The notes: generated by a model not told the origin, from the letters alone. A DNA stretch of 64,000 nt from Acidobacteriota bacterium (GCA_004298155.1 SCRD01000018.1:124001-188000); one strand, 5' to 3'; numbered from the stretch's first letter, positions 1 to 9,190 are shown. Program-made: numbers and translations.

Positions 1-131
1 TTGTGGATATGATGAATCAGCGTTGATATCCCCCAACCATCCGGCCGGAAGACCCATGAACCGGTTTGCCAGTTTTCAAGCTCAACACAACTTATTAGAA
101 GGCGGATTTGCTGAAACTGAGGAGGGATTCC

Positions 132-2597
132 ATGCGAGATACTATTGTTGGGCATTCTGTGGACCGCTGCTGTGACGGCAAGCGCCGGCCGTGGCGCGTG
201 GAGAAGTTCCTGGGACTGCTGGGGGTGCTGGTTGTTGTTCTCGGGTTCGCTCTCCCTGCCCGAGCGCCGCTCGATGGGCAGTCGCCGTCCGCAGGCGTTC
301 CAGTCTATCTGGACCCGAAGCAGCCGATCGACCGGCGGGTGGACGATCTGATGGGCCGGATGACGCTCAAGGAAAAAGTCGGGCAGCTCAATTTGCCCTG
401 CGTATATGTGGATGAACTGGGCAAGACGATCCCTGAAAAGATGGCTGCTTGCAGAAGATTCGCAGCCGGAACCTACACCAACGAGATTGGCCCGGGCTGC
501 GGCTTTTTCACGCTGGCCGATACGATTTTGCACGAAGGCGTCAGGCAGCAGGTCGAATATTTTAACGGACTGCAAAAAATCGCTCTTACCGAGACCCGCC
601 TGAAGATCCCCGTGCTTGAAGATGAGGAAGGGACGCATGGCGGGATGTTCTCGGGTGCGACCGTTTTCCCGGAAGGGCTTGCCATCGGCAGCACGTTTGA
701 CATGCCACTGGTGAAGTCGATCTACGCGGCATCGGCCCAGGAGTCGCGCGCGGTGGGCATCCACATTCTATCAACTCTTGTGCTGGAGCTTGATCGCGAC
801 CCGCGGATGGGACGCAACGAGGAAGCGTACACCGAAGACCCCTACCTTTATTCCCGCATTGCTGAGAACGTCGTGCGCGGCGCGCAAGGCTCAAACATCG
901 ATGCGCCTGATAAGACCATCGCGCTGATGACCGATTTCCCCACCCAGAGCGAACCGACGAGCGGCCTCGAGCGCGGAGCCATCGAACTTTCTGAACGCAA
1001 CCTGCGCGAGAACTACCTGTTGCCCTGGATTGCGGCCTTCCGGGCGGGGGCCCTGGGCGTGATGGCGGGCTATCCGGAAATCGAGGACGTGCCGGAACAC
1101 GGGTCTGTCAAGTGGAATGACACAATTCTCCGGCACGAACTGGGTTTTAAAGGAATTGAGGTGAGCGAAGGGGGCGGTTTTGAAACTCTGCTCTATGAGC
1201 ACATTGTCCCGACGCAAAAGGAAGCCGGTGCGCTGGCGCTGAAGGCCGGCGTGGATGTGAACATCACTTACGAACCCGCGTACATGGGCCCGCTGATTGA
1301 AAACATCGAGGAGGGGAAAGTTCCCATGTGGCTCGTGGACCGGGCGGTGCGGCGGGTGCTGGAGGTAAAGTTCCGGCTGGGGTTGTTCGAGCATCCTTAT
1401 GTGGACCTCGCGCAGGCCGAACGCGTGATGCACTCAAAAGAGCATCAGGAACTTGCGCTGAAGACGGCACGCGAGGGCATCGTTCTGCTGAAGAATGAAA
1501 ACAACCTGCTGCCGCTGAAGAAAAACTTGAAGTCGATTGCGGTGATCGGGCCCAACGCGAACGACGCTATCAACATGGTGGGTGATTACTCGGCCCAGGT
1601 TATCCTGCAACATATGGCGTCGATCCTTGACGCGATCAAAGCCAAAGCATCGCCCGGCACGCAGGTATTTTACGCCAGGGGATGCGCTGTAAACGATCAG
1701 AACAAGAGCGGCATTGCGGCGGCCGTCGAGGCGGCCAAAAAGGCAGGCGTGGCGATTGTGGTGGTGGGCGAACAGGCGCGGCGGGAAGGCGAGCACAACC
1801 TGCCCGCGCCGACCGACGGCGAAGGCTACGATGTGGCGAGCCTGGACCTGACCGGAGTGCAGGAAGACCTGGTGCGGGCGGTAGCGGCGACAGGCACGCC
1901 GACAGTGCTGGTGATGATCAACGGCAGGCCGCTCTCGGTGCACTGGGAAGCAGAGCATCTGCCTGCGATTGTCGAGGCCTGGAACCCAGGCGAGGCGGGC
2001 GGGGAAGCAGTTGCCGACATTTTGTTTGGCGATACCAACCCAAGCGGCCGCCTGGCGATTACGATTCCGCGCAGCGTTGGCCAGTTGCCGGCCTATTATG
2101 ACTACAAACCATCGAAGGCTTATTGGATTGGCCGTGGTTGGGCGGAACACCAGAGGGGATATGTGGACATGCCCGGAACGCCGCTTTACCCCTTCGGTTA
2201 CGGATTGAGCTACACCGAGTTCCGATACAGCAACCTTCGCATCGACCCTCCGCAAGTTTACGGCCAGGGCGAGACGCACGTGAAAGTTGACGTTCAGAAC
2301 ACAGGGAAGCGCGCGGGAGTAGAAACGGTCCAGCTTTACCTGCACGAGCAGTACACTCCCGTGGCGACACCAGTGAAGCAGTTGCACGGGTTTGAGCGAG
2401 TGGCGCTTGAACCGGGACAGACGAAGACTGTGACGTTTACATTAGGGCCGGAAGACCTGCAACTGCTGGACCGGGATATGCACTGGGTGGTTGTGCCGGG
2501 AACGTTTGATATCATGGTTGGAAAATCTTCAGCGGATATCGCTCTGAAAGGAACGCTGGAGGTAAAGAATTCCGGCCTGCTGGGAGGCTATGAATAG
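132..2597 (+). CDS. Glycoside hydrolase family 3 (beta-glucosidase/xylosidase-like), exported
   Basis: An 821-residue protein with the usual GH3 order: N-terminal TIM barrel, alpha/beta sandwich, and C-terminal fibronectin-III-like domain. It should release monosaccharides from beta-glucosides or xylosides outside the cytoplasm. A hydrophobic stretch ending in PARA near residue 45 looks like a signal peptide. I chose ATG 132 because GGAGG lies just upstream; a TTG at 108 is also open. GH3 landmarks are TVFPEGLAIGSTFD, a GRNEEAYTEDPYLYS-type loop, and LYPFGYGLSYTEF near the end. The usual nucleophile segment (VSDW in most members) reads GIEVSEGGGF, so Glu346 stands where Asp is normal, and the canonical KHF-G motif is replaced by an ALMTDFPTQ segment. 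The fold is secure; the activity may be atypical. Confidence 0.9.
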   Translation: MRDTIVGHSVDRCCDGKRRPWRVEKFLGLLGVLVVVLGFALPARAPLDGQSPSAGVPVYLDPKQPIDRRVDDLMGRMTLKEKVGQLNLPCVYVDELGKTIPEKMAACRRFAAGTYTNEIGPGCGFFTLADTILHEGVRQQVEYFNGLQKIALTETRLKIPVLEDEEGTHGGMFSGATVFPEGLAIGSTFDMPLVKSIYAASAQESRAVGIHILSTLVLELDRDPRMGRNEEAYTEDPYLYSRIAENVVRGAQGSNIDAPDKTIALMTDFPTQSEPTSGLERGAIELSERNLRENYLLPWIAAFRAGALGVMAGYPEIEDVPEHGSVKWNDTILRHELGFKGIEVSEGGGFETLLYEHIVPTQKEAGALALKAGVDVNITYEPAYMGPLIENIEEGKVPMWLVDRAVRRVLEVKFRLGLFEHPYVDLAQAERVMHSKEHQELALKTAREGIVLLKNENNLLPLKKNLKSIAVIGPNANDAINMVGDYSAQVILQHMASILDAIKAKASPGTQVFYARGCAVNDQNKSGIAAAVEAAKKAGVAIVVVGEQARREGEHNLPAPTDGEGYDVASLDLTGVQEDLVRAVAATGTPTVLVMINGRPLSVHWEAEHLPAIVEAWNPGEAGGEAVADILFGDTNPSGRLAITIPRSVGQLPAYYDYKPSKAYWIGRGWAEHQRGYVDMPGTPLYPFGYGLSYTEFRYSNLRIDPPQVYGQGETHVKVDVQNTGKRAGVETVQLYLHEQYTPVATPVKQLHGFERVALEPGQTKTVTFTLGPEDLQLLDRDMHWVVVPGTFDIMVGKSSADIALKGTLEVKNSGLLGGYE

Positions 2598-2649
2598 CCG
2601 GTAAACCGATTGAAAACTATTGCGTAAGAGAAAACTTGAAGGTGAAAGA

Positions 2650-3963
2650 ATGCCAGAAACCAAGGATAAGAGAACTTCCCTCGAGACCGGCAAGCCCGTG
2701 CGAAGCGAGCCGCTGCCGCTGGAATTTCCGGGTGCGCAACATTATGACCAGGAGGAAGTGGACGCGGTCGTGCGCGTGTTGAAGAGCCGTTCGCCCTACC
2801 GCTACTACGGACTGAACCCGCAGCGCGAGGTGGAGAACTTTGAGGAAGAGTTCGCCGCTTTTCTGGGTGTTCCATACGCGGTTGCCGTCAGCAGTGGGAC
2901 CGGGGCACTGCACGTTGCTCTCTCAGCCCTCGGTGTCGGCCCGGGGAAAGAGGTCATTATTCCTGCCTACATGTGGGTTTCCGTGATTGCCGCGGTGGTA
3001 AACCATGGTGCGATTCCCGTGCTGGCGGACATTGACGAAACCTTCGGACTGAATCCTGGCGCTGTGGAAAGACAGATCACGCCGCGCACGGCGGGAATCA
3101 TTGCGGTCCACATGAGCGGGGCTCCGATCGATGTTTTGGAAATCCGCAAGGTGGCCCGCGCGCACCATCTCTTCCTGCTGGAAGACTGTGCCCAATGCTG
3201 CGGAGGCCGTGTGGGCGGCCAGCCGGTGGGAACCTTTGGCGAAATGGGAATCTATAGTTTCCAGCTCAACAAGAACATGACCAGCGGGGAAGGCGGCTGC
3301 GTGGTAACCCGCGACGAACGTCTTTATCGGCGCGCTGTGGCTGCGCAGGATGTGGGCTATCCGCGGGAGGCCACGGGCCGGCTGCTTCAGAACGATCCCA
3401 CGGCGCGGCTGTGGGGACGGGGCTACCGGATGGATGAAATAAGGGCGGCCGTCCTGCGCGTTCAATTGCGCAAGCTGCCGCACGTCATCGAGTCGATGCA
3501 CAGGAGCAAGTACCGCATACGGAAAGCGCTGGAAGCGTACCCGACGGTTCAACTGCGCAGGGTCGTGGACCCGGCAGGAGACACGGGCTGCTTTCTGATT
3601 ACCACCTACCCGGACGCTCAAACGGCGCAGGAAGTCTGCGGGGCGCTGCGGGCGGAAGGAATCCTGACGTACCCGCAGGGAATGTCGAACATCGTCATGA
3701 CAGACTGGGGCCTGCACCTCTATAGCAACAATACGAGCCTGCAACAACGAGCCAGTGTTGATGGCCGAGGATTTCCATGGGACCTGGAGGAGAACGCGGA
3801 GTCGCATCCGAACTACAACATCGGGGCCTGCCCCAGGGCCGACAACCTCTTCGAACGCAGCATCATCATTGCCATCCCATCTTGCCTGACTGCCCAGGAC
3901 GAAGCGGAGATCATTCGGGCGTTTGAAAAGGTTTTGAGCGAGGCCCATGCTGCATCAATGTAA
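2650..3963 (+). CDS. DegT/DnrJ/EryC1/StrS-family PLP aminotransferase
   Basis: A 437-residue fold-type I PLP enzyme of the family that aminates keto-sugars or supplies 3-amino-5-hydroxybenzoate-type precursors. It shows SSGTGALHVALSALGVGPG for phosphate binding, EDCAQCCGG with the cofactor Asp, and FQLNKNMTSGEGG with the Schiff-base Lys208. ATG 2650 follows a purine-rich stretch; a longer start at 2620 is possible. It lies 52 bases after the GH3 gene on the same strand, so both may be one transcript in sugar metabolism. The substrate cannot be read from the sequence. The next feature downstream is tRNA-Gly, and mobile DNA begins there. Confidence 0.88.
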   Translation: MPETKDKRTSLETGKPVRSEPLPLEFPGAQHYDQEEVDAVVRVLKSRSPYRYYGLNPQREVENFEEEFAAFLGVPYAVAVSSGTGALHVALSALGVGPGKEVIIPAYMWVSVIAAVVNHGAIPVLADIDETFGLNPGAVERQITPRTAGIIAVHMSGAPIDVLEIRKVARAHHLFLLEDCAQCCGGRVGGQPVGTFGEMGIYSFQLNKNMTSGEGGCVVTRDERLYRRAVAAQDVGYPREATGRLLQNDPTARLWGRGYRMDEIRAAVLRVQLRKLPHVIESMHRSKYRIRKALEAYPTVQLRRVVDPAGDTGCFLITTYPDAQTAQEVCGALRAEGILTYPQGMSNIVMTDWGLHLYSNNTSLQQRASVDGRGFPWDLEENAESHPNYNIGACPRADNLFERSIIIAIPSCLTAQDEAEIIRAFEKVLSEAHAASM

Positions 3964-4211
3964 GTGGCGGTGAGAGATATGGAGTGACCATTTCGCCAGT
4001 GACCTGCCAGGTCGTTTTGAGAATAAGAAACAAGAGCGCCTCGAAGGGGATATCGGCGCGGGCATTTCCCCATCGAAGGCGTTATTCTTCATGATATACT
4101 GCGAATTTGTGAGGGATTTATTTCTGTAATTGGCAAATGTGAACCTGATTGAAGGAGCCTATCTCAAGATCATAGCCCTTTCAGAATCAGCCGGTTGCCA
4201 GATGCTCGCAA

Positions 4212-4295
<84 letters not shown>

Positions 4296-4319
4296 TAACT
4301 TAGGAAAGCTCCTCAAATC

Positions 4320-4338
4320 TGTACTCCATCTGTACTCC
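4320..4338 (+). promoter_or_regulatory. Candidate integrase arm-binding sites (left end, element A)
   Basis: Two TGTACTCC copies lie 11 bp apart, one helical turn, directly beside the integrase stop codon. Equivalent pairs occur at 52036, 52239 and 55955, always near an att core. Conserved paired octamers at fixed distances from a tyrosine-recombinase core fit arm-type sites; binding is inferred. Confidence 0.65.
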
Positions 4339-4340
4339 AT

Positions 4341-5432
4341 TTACACCGTGCGCAGGGCCGATTCCAGCGTTTCCACCGCTTCTTTCCGCCGCCCGAGCCC
4401 TGTCTTGCTGTACACGTTCAAATTCACGTCCACCGAATGTCCAAGCTGGTCGGCGACGATTTTCGGATCGACGGCGAGCTCCCGCATGAGCGATGCGTGC
4501 GTGCGCCGCATCACCTGGAAGTTTACCCATTCGAGGCCAGCCGCTCGGAGCGTCGGTGCGATCCACCGCCGCCAGCAATTGTCCTTTGCCAGCGGCGTGC
4601 GCCTATTCTCCGAAGGGAATACCCAGGCGTCCGCCACCGGATCGCCGCACAACGAACGCCAGGCGGCAATCGCGGACTGCAGATCCCTGGAAAATGCCAC
4701 GCTCCGCCGCGACTGGTTGGTTTTTGGAGAATCGATCTTTCCCCGGTAAAGCCGTTGCTCGATCTCAATATGGTCAGATTCGATGTGCTTCCATTTGAGC
4801 GCGAAGATTTCTCCGGGGCGCATCCCCGCAATCGTTGCGAGCATGCAAACCAGGAGCTCCCTGGCATCGAGGACCGAAAAGAGCTTTTTAACATCCTGCC
4901 AGGTCATAACGCGGGCTATGCCGCGCACGGCATGTTGCGGCGTGAAAAGCAGCGTGGCCGGGTTCCGGTGTACGCAGTCTTCAATCACGGCCATCTCGAA
5001 GACCTGCCGGAGGTCCCACCGCAGGTGGTCCACCGTGCTGAACGACAGGCCCGCTGCCGCTTTGCGGTCAAGGAAATCCTGCAACTCATCCCGCGTGAAG
5101 GAGCGCAACGGGCGCCCGCCGAATTCCGAACTGAGGTGATGCCGGAGGCGGTCGAGGTTCGATGCGGCGGTCGAACTCTTCCACTTGCGGCGATAGAAAG
5201 GTAAATAGACCTGGTTCACGAAATCACCGAATTCCCAGTCTTGCGGCTGGCCCTCCTGAAGCGCATTGATCGGGGCAACGATTTCCGCGAGCTTCCGCTT
5301 CGCCTGGGCTTTGGTGATCTTGCTGACTTCTCCGACAATCTTGTTGCGGCGGTGCCCCGCTTCCCACCATTGGGCGATCCAATTTCCGCGGATTTCCTTG
5401 AGGCTTCCGCGCTGATACCGTTTACGACGCAT
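4341..5432 (-). CDS. int: Tyrosine recombinase integrase of element A
   Basis: A 363-residue phage-type integrase. Residues 1-60 form an AP2-like arm-binding start (RRKRYQRGSLKE...WIAQWWEAGHRR), then a SAM-like core-binding domain, then the catalytic domain with GMRPGEIFALKWKH (first Arg), QVMRRTHASLM (second Arg; the usual box II His appears as Gln), LGH, and the nucleophile Tyr in VNLNVYSK. It should join the circular element to tRNA-Gly. It is encoded at the very left end reading toward the tRNA, the normal place for such genes. The HTH gene upstream overlaps its start by 11 bases. A truncated relative is at 52273-52578. Confidence 0.93.
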   Translation of the reverse strand: MRRKRYQRGSLKEIRGNWIAQWWEAGHRRNKIVGEVSKITKAQAKRKLAEIVAPINALQEGQPQDWEFGDFVNQVYLPFYRRKWKSSTAASNLDRLRHHLSSEFGGRPLRSFTRDELQDFLDRKAAAGLSFSTVDHLRWDLRQVFEMAVIEDCVHRNPATLLFTPQHAVRGIARVMTWQDVKKLFSVLDARELLVCMLATIAGMRPGEIFALKWKHIESDHIEIEQRLYRGKIDSPKTNQSRRSVAFSRDLQSAIAAWRSLCGDPVADAWVFPSENRRTPLAKDNCWRRWIAPTLRAAGLEWVNFQVMRRTHASLMRELAVDPKIVADQLGHSVDVNLNVYSKTGLGRRKEAVETLESALRTV

Positions 5433-5718
5433 GAGACTCTCCTCTCACGGGTCGTACGGCGTCGATTTCCGGCAATGCCATCATAGCACCGAGGCCGCCC
5501 CGCTCGTTCGCTCTTTTCCAGCGTTCCAGGGAGCTCCGGCGCACGAGTTTCCGTCGGCCCATCGGAATCGCGGGAAGGGGCGTGACGCCCGCGAGCTTGC
5601 CGTTAATAGCGTTATGGACGTGCGCCTTAGAGCATCGCAGTTCGGCGGCGACTTCCGCGACGGTCAGCATTTCGTCCTGGACGGGCATAGCGCACCGTGT
5701 GTGGATTTCTGAAGCCAT
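5422..5718 (-). CDS. Excisionase-like helix-turn-helix protein
   Basis: A small protein with a MerR/excisionase-type winged helix: LTVAEVAAELRCSKAHVHNAING followed by a wing ending in RRKLVRRSSLERWKRANE. Such proteins bind attachment-site arms and set the direction of recombination. The gene overlaps the integrase start, so the two are co-transcribed and probably translationally coupled. ATG 5718 is chosen; GTG 5739 and ATG 5688 are alternatives with no clear ribosome-binding site to decide. Confidence 0.75.
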   Translation of the reverse strand: MASEIHTRCAMPVQDEMLTVAEVAAELRCSKAHVHNAINGKLAGVTPLPAIPMGRRKLVRRSSLERWKRANERGGLGAMMALPEIDAVRPVRGESHAS

Positions 5719-5769
5719 GAAAGGAAACTGGCCGCCCACCCGCCGGGGCGCGATTGCCCCGGCAAAACC

Positions 5770-6459
5770 TCATCCGACCACAATGCCGGTGACGTTACCG
5801 TCACCGCCCTTCTTGCGGTTTTCATCGGAGAACCTCCTCATCAGGCCCGCCATAAAGGCACCAAACGCTTCGCTGCGTTTCTTCTCGGCATGGTGAAGCT
5901 CCGCTGGAGTTTTCGACCTTGATGGAGTCGTATTCACGATTTTCACCTGAGACGGATCAAGCTCCAGAACAACCCTGCCATTCTCGGAATACCATTCGAC
6001 GTAAGGGTAAGCCACGTAGGGGTAGTACAGGTCTCCTGCGTCGATGTGCCGGCGATACCGGTCGGCGTATTCCCGCCTGCGGGTTTCGCGCTCGTCGCTC
6101 GGGAGGCCGAGGTCATCCCAGATGAGCTCATTTTGCGCCATGAGCTTTTGGGCTAGTTCCTCGGTCCAAGGGCCAAGCGGAAGCCCGGCGGTGATGTCGC
6201 CGACCGCGCCGCTCTGCACCGGCGCGAGACCGTCCACGTGAGAACCCTCGCTGTCGGGGGCATCCCAGTCGGAAGGGTTGGGATTCGAGAGCCGGATCAG
6301 TGTCCCGCGGATGTCTTCGTGAAAGTCTCCACTTAGATCGAATGTGACTTTGAGCGGAGATCCGTTCCTGCGGAAGAAGCGCATCCAGCCGGTTACCTTT
6401 CCAGGGACCGTATTGTCGAGTTCCCCGTCCATGAGGTTTTCATAAGGCCGCCAAGCCAT
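5770..6459 (-). CDS. Unrecognised conserved-looking mobile-element protein
   Basis: About 229 residues, starting MAWRPYENLMDGELDN from ATG 6459. The open frame reaches 6759, but the extra N-terminal part is Arg-rich and overlaps the next gene, so it looks non-coding. The product is soluble, with no membrane segment or signal. It has a beta-rich first half (VTGWMRFF...KVTFDLSGDF), a charged middle (SDERETRRREYADRYRRHID) and an alpha-helical C-terminus. The first lines read as a small beta domain that might bind a ligand or protein. It stands between the integrase/excisionase pair and other unknown genes, in the same orientation. No function can be assigned. Confidence 0.6.
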   Translation of the reverse strand: MAWRPYENLMDGELDNTVPGKVTGWMRFFRRNGSPLKVTFDLSGDFHEDIRGTLIRLSNPNPSDWDAPDSEGSHVDGLAPVQSGAVGDITAGLPLGPWTEELAQKLMAQNELIWDDLGLPSDERETRRREYADRYRRHIDAGDLYYPYVAYPYVEWYSENGRVVLELDPSQVKIVNTTPSRSKTPAELHHAEKKRSEAFGAFMAGLMRRFSDENRKKGGDGNVTGIVVG

Positions 6460-6688
6460 ACGGTTGTGGGAATCGTTTATCCCGGGCCCGTGCGCCCGGC
6501 GGGTGAGCGAGATCAATTTCAAGGGGAAGCCTCTGTCTTTCCGCCGCCGTGAAGGCCGTTTCGCTGGCGGCGTGCACGGTGGACAGATCAACCTTTGGCT
6601 TCCCCCTTTCCGTCCCCGGCTGCGCACGGCGAAAGCGAGAACCTCGCATGAGAGATCGCGCCATCTGCGCGCAGCCGCGGACAAACTT

Positions 6689-7744
6689 GAGAACTGCCCT
6701 CCGAAGAGGCGGACAAACGGCTTCAGGTTAGTCGAAGTTAGCCATAGCGCCGCCGCCACTCAACGTATAAGCAGCGCCAACGATGTTATGGACCATTTGG
6801 TGCCAGCGGAATCCGAGGTCGAGGTCCTGATGCTCACTTTTCACGTGCGTGAGCACTCCGCGGGCAAAGACCTCGCCCTTGCGCGGGCCGCCCCGGTAGA
6901 TGACAGCCTCTTCGAGCTGGTGATGGCCGTCCCGCCCGAGCACGTGGCGCTCGCGGTAAACCGCAACGCCGCGCTCCACGTCCCGCATCAATTCCGACGT
7001 GAGGAAATTTGTCGGAATCGCGAACCACTCCCCCTGGCGTTTCACGTAGGCTCCACGAGCCTCCGCCTCCTGAACGATCTTCGGCTTCAAGGCGGTAAAC
7101 GCCTCCGCAAGCGATTGAGGCGCCCGGTCGGTGAGAAGTTCCGCCAGGAAGTACATGCCGTTGCCCCATCGCCCGGTCGGGTCCACGGCGGACAGGTAAT
7201 ACCGGTCATGCACCCGGATAACGCTGTCGCCCAAGGTATGGACCTGCCTGGTCTGGACACGGCCGTGCTTATCCTTTTCGGTCACTTCCTGCCACCGTTC
7301 GCCTCCGCTCGGGACGACGATCCCCACCTCGCGCTGGAGATCGCGGGAAGGAATCGGCTTCTGGTTCCACTCGCGGACTTTGCCGCCCGTAAAAGCGGCG
7401 ACGATCGAGTGAAACGGAACCACGCCGAATGCGCCCGAGGGATGTTGGAGAGCGTCGAGGACGTGCCGCTGGTGTCGGTTCATGGGCCAATCGAGCCGGG
7501 CGCCGTTCACGAGCAGGCTCCCGTCCCGAAGCCGTACAGCAAGCGGGGTGGAACGCCCCGCCAGGCTGTACGAACCGCGATAGTACCGAGGGAACGTCGA
7601 ACTGAGAACGTCCGTGTCGGCTCTCATGTATGTGCCGCGCCCACCGTTCCCGTGGTGGACGAATTGATCTACGAGTTGTGTGTGTTGCATTTGGGTTGAG
7701 ACTAACCTGTATTCCGTCGTCCGCCTCTTCGGAAGGCAGCTCTC
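6689..7744. repeat. 45-bp inverted repeats bracketing one gene
   Basis: Bases 6689-6733 (read on the minus strand) and 7700-7744 (plus strand) match at about 37 of 45 positions. They share GACTAACCTG and a central block with GTCCGCCTCTTCGG. The pair brackets the gene at 6728-7690 almost exactly: one copy overlaps its stop codon and the other starts 10 bases before its start. Neither copy is explained by coding constraint. Confidence 0.75.
6728..7690 (-). CDS. Unrecognised protein flanked by inverted repeats
   Basis: A 320-residue soluble protein from ATG 7690. The frame stays open to 8383, but that upstream part is an out-of-frame reading of the next gene. It has no signal or membrane segment. 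The visible features are a YYRGSYSLAGRSTPLAVRLRDG opening, a His/Arg-rich RHQRHVLDAL helix, and a conserved-looking end, RGVLTHVKSEHQDLDLGFRWHQMVHN, with several His residues that could bind metal. The repeats on either side suggest it could move as a cassette. Function unknown. Confidence 0.65.
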   Translation of the reverse strand: MQHTQLVDQFVHHGNGGRGTYMRADTDVLSSTFPRYYRGSYSLAGRSTPLAVRLRDGSLLVNGARLDWPMNRHQRHVLDALQHPSGAFGVVPFHSIVAAFTGGKVREWNQKPIPSRDLQREVGIVVPSGGERWQEVTEKDKHGRVQTRQVHTLGDSVIRVHDRYYLSAVDPTGRWGNGMYFLAELLTDRAPQSLAEAFTALKPKIVQEAEARGAYVKRQGEWFAIPTNFLTSELMRDVERGVAVYRERHVLGRDGHHQLEEAVIYRGGPRKGEVFARGVLTHVKSEHQDLDLGFRWHQMVHNIVGAAYTLSGGGAMANFD

Positions 7745-7787
7745 TTCGATGGCAATACTCCATTCAGAAAAAATCTTTCGTGGCACG

Positions 7788-7807
7788 TGCCGGACGCGCG
7801 TCCGGCA
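7788..7807. terminator. Perfect 20-bp palindrome after the 7810 gene
   Basis: TGCCGGACGCGCGTCCGGCA is a perfect 20-bp palindrome 2 bases beyond the stop of the minus-strand gene. On that strand it is followed about 15 bases later by a run of six T. It may be a terminator or a dyad binding site; the spacing to the T run is long for a classical terminator. Confidence 0.45.
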
Positions 7808-7809
7808 GG

Positions 7810-8250
7810 TCACGAGGGAAGCTCGCGACCATGCTTCGCGAGGAGCTTTCGGGCTTCCGCAAGATCGGCCTCGCGCTGAAGGGCTTGGGCAGCGGTGATG
7901 AGCTTCGGGATATACGGCGCGGCTTCCTCGATCATCGCCTTCGCCAGATCCCCGTAATCTCCTTCGCGCCATATGGTCATCCCATACTCCACCGACCGGC
8001 ATTCCCCCCGACCATCGAACTGAGAAAGGAACCGCAAAGTATCCTCTCCGCGCTCGAAATAGGTCCGGTAGAAACCCGCCCGGTCGTAGTGGGCGATGAA
8101 CTGGCAGTGAAGGTGGAGATGCTGGTAAAGGCGGCGGCTGAAGTCCTCGAACCGCAACCCGTTTTTCATGAACCGCACCCAGGCCTTGAGAACGAGCCCT
8201 TTCTCGCGGGCGGTCATAAACTCCGCGTCGCGAAACTGGTACTGCTTCAT
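7810..8250 (-). CDS. Unrecognised small soluble protein
   Basis: About 146 residues from ATG 8250 (MKQYQFRDAEFMTAREKG); an upstream ATG at 8328 adds 26 residues that look less conserved. The body contains RFEDFSRRLYQHLHLHCQFIAHYDRAGFYRTYF, a His- and Tyr-rich stretch, followed by charged helices ending in KLLAKHGRELPS. I see no signal peptide or membrane segment. It lies in a run of co-oriented unknown genes in the left arm of the element, and may be accessory to transfer or replication. No family recognised. Confidence 0.6.
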   Translation of the reverse strand: MKQYQFRDAEFMTAREKGLVLKAWVRFMKNGLRFEDFSRRLYQHLHLHCQFIAHYDRAGFYRTYFERGEDTLRFLSQFDGRGECRSVEYGMTIWREGDYGDLAKAMIEEAAPYIPKLITAAQALQREADLAEARKLLAKHGRELPS

Positions 8251-8452
8251 AGCGCCCCGACACGTGGGCCTTCTGACACGCGTCGGCACGTACCACGAAA
8301 CTTTGAGAACTCCGTCTATCATAAACACGACACGAACAATTCATCTCTGACGCCTTCCTAATAGCCCTGCGGTCATGTCTCATAACTTATGGAAAGCACA
8401 TGACTTGGTTTGTCCAACCTCTCCTCACGAGAGGAGACCCTGAGAGGAGACC

Positions 8453-9190
8453 TTAATCAATCGCCTCCTCATCGTTATTTTCAAAAATCTTTCGCGGAGT
8501 CCGCCGCGGCAGCTCCACAAACTCCGCATCGAAAAGTCCCGTCTGGCGAATCGCCTCAAGCGTGGAAACCAGGACCGGCACCGTCAATCCCTCCCGCCGT
8601 ATTTCCTTCGCCAAAAGATCGAGCCGCCGCGACTCTTCGGTCACGATGAGGACCGCATCGAAGGGAAACCCCTCCAGGCCATCCGCGTATCGGCGAAGCT
8701 TCACCAAAAGCTTGTCAAGCGTCTCCGTTCCCCGGTCGTATTCGCCGAGAAACGTCCGCCGACCGGGAGTCCGCACGGCGAAGACAGTGTCGGGGATCAC
8801 CGGGAACCGCCACCCGAGGTCGGCAAGCTCCCAGTAGGCAAAAAAGTACACCACCGGCATCGAAGCCAGTTCGACGGCCAGCCGTACCTCATTCACGCCC
8901 CAGAGGTGCTCCGCCTGGCGTGGCACGTCACTCGCCGCCATGGCCGCCACCCCTTTTTCCTTCACCAAAGGCGCCCCTTTCGGCCCCGCCGCGTGGAAGC
9001 TTTCGGCCGTCGGATGTTCCCGGTACGAGCGCAGGTAGCCGGCATCGGCAAGCTTCCGCAACCGTTTCTGGACGGCGTTCAAGGTAGCTTCGGGAAAATA
9101 CAGGCGCTGCAACTGGTCCGTTGTGAGCCACCGGCAGAGGGCGCACTTTACAAGCAGGCACGTATCGCGTTCGGTCAAACGGACGGCCAT
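8453..9190 (-). CDS. Replication-relaxation-like protein
   Basis: 245 residues. Residues 1-60 form a winged helix (LTERDTCLLVKCALCRWLTTDQLQRLYF...LRKLADAGYL) that is characteristic of the Replic_Relax family, found beside FtsK/TraD-like ATPases on Gram-positive plasmids and integrative elements. The rest resembles a restriction-endonuclease-like fold: FAVRTPGRRTFLGEYDRGTETLDKLLVKLRRY has the D-E-type spacing often seen in the family. The likely role is DNA binding in replication or transfer start. It is the last gene of a tight run, one base after the zinc-ribbon gene. A short inverted repeat (CTCCTC/GAGGAG near 8427) follows it. Confidence 0.75.
   Translation of the reverse strand: MAVRLTERDTCLLVKCALCRWLTTDQLQRLYFPEATLNAVQKRLRKLADAGYLRSYREHPTAESFHAAGPKGAPLVKEKGVAAMAASDVPRQAEHLWGVNEVRLAVELASMPVVYFFAYWELADLGWRFPVIPDTVFAVRTPGRRTFLGEYDRGTETLDKLLVKLRRYADGLEGFPFDAVLIVTEESRRLDLLAKEIRREGLTVPVLVSTLEAIRQTGLFDAEFVELPRRTPRKIFENNDEEAID

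Noticed and set aside
6460-6759. N-terminal 100 residues of the frame 5770-6759
   Set aside because: Low-quality Arg/Pro-rich sequence that overlaps the inverted repeat and the next gene; ATG 6459 gives a sensible start.
7690-8383. A long N-terminal extension of the 6728-7690 gene to 8383
   Set aside because: The extra residues are an out-of-frame, Arg-rich reading of the 7810-8250 gene, which has the better protein character.
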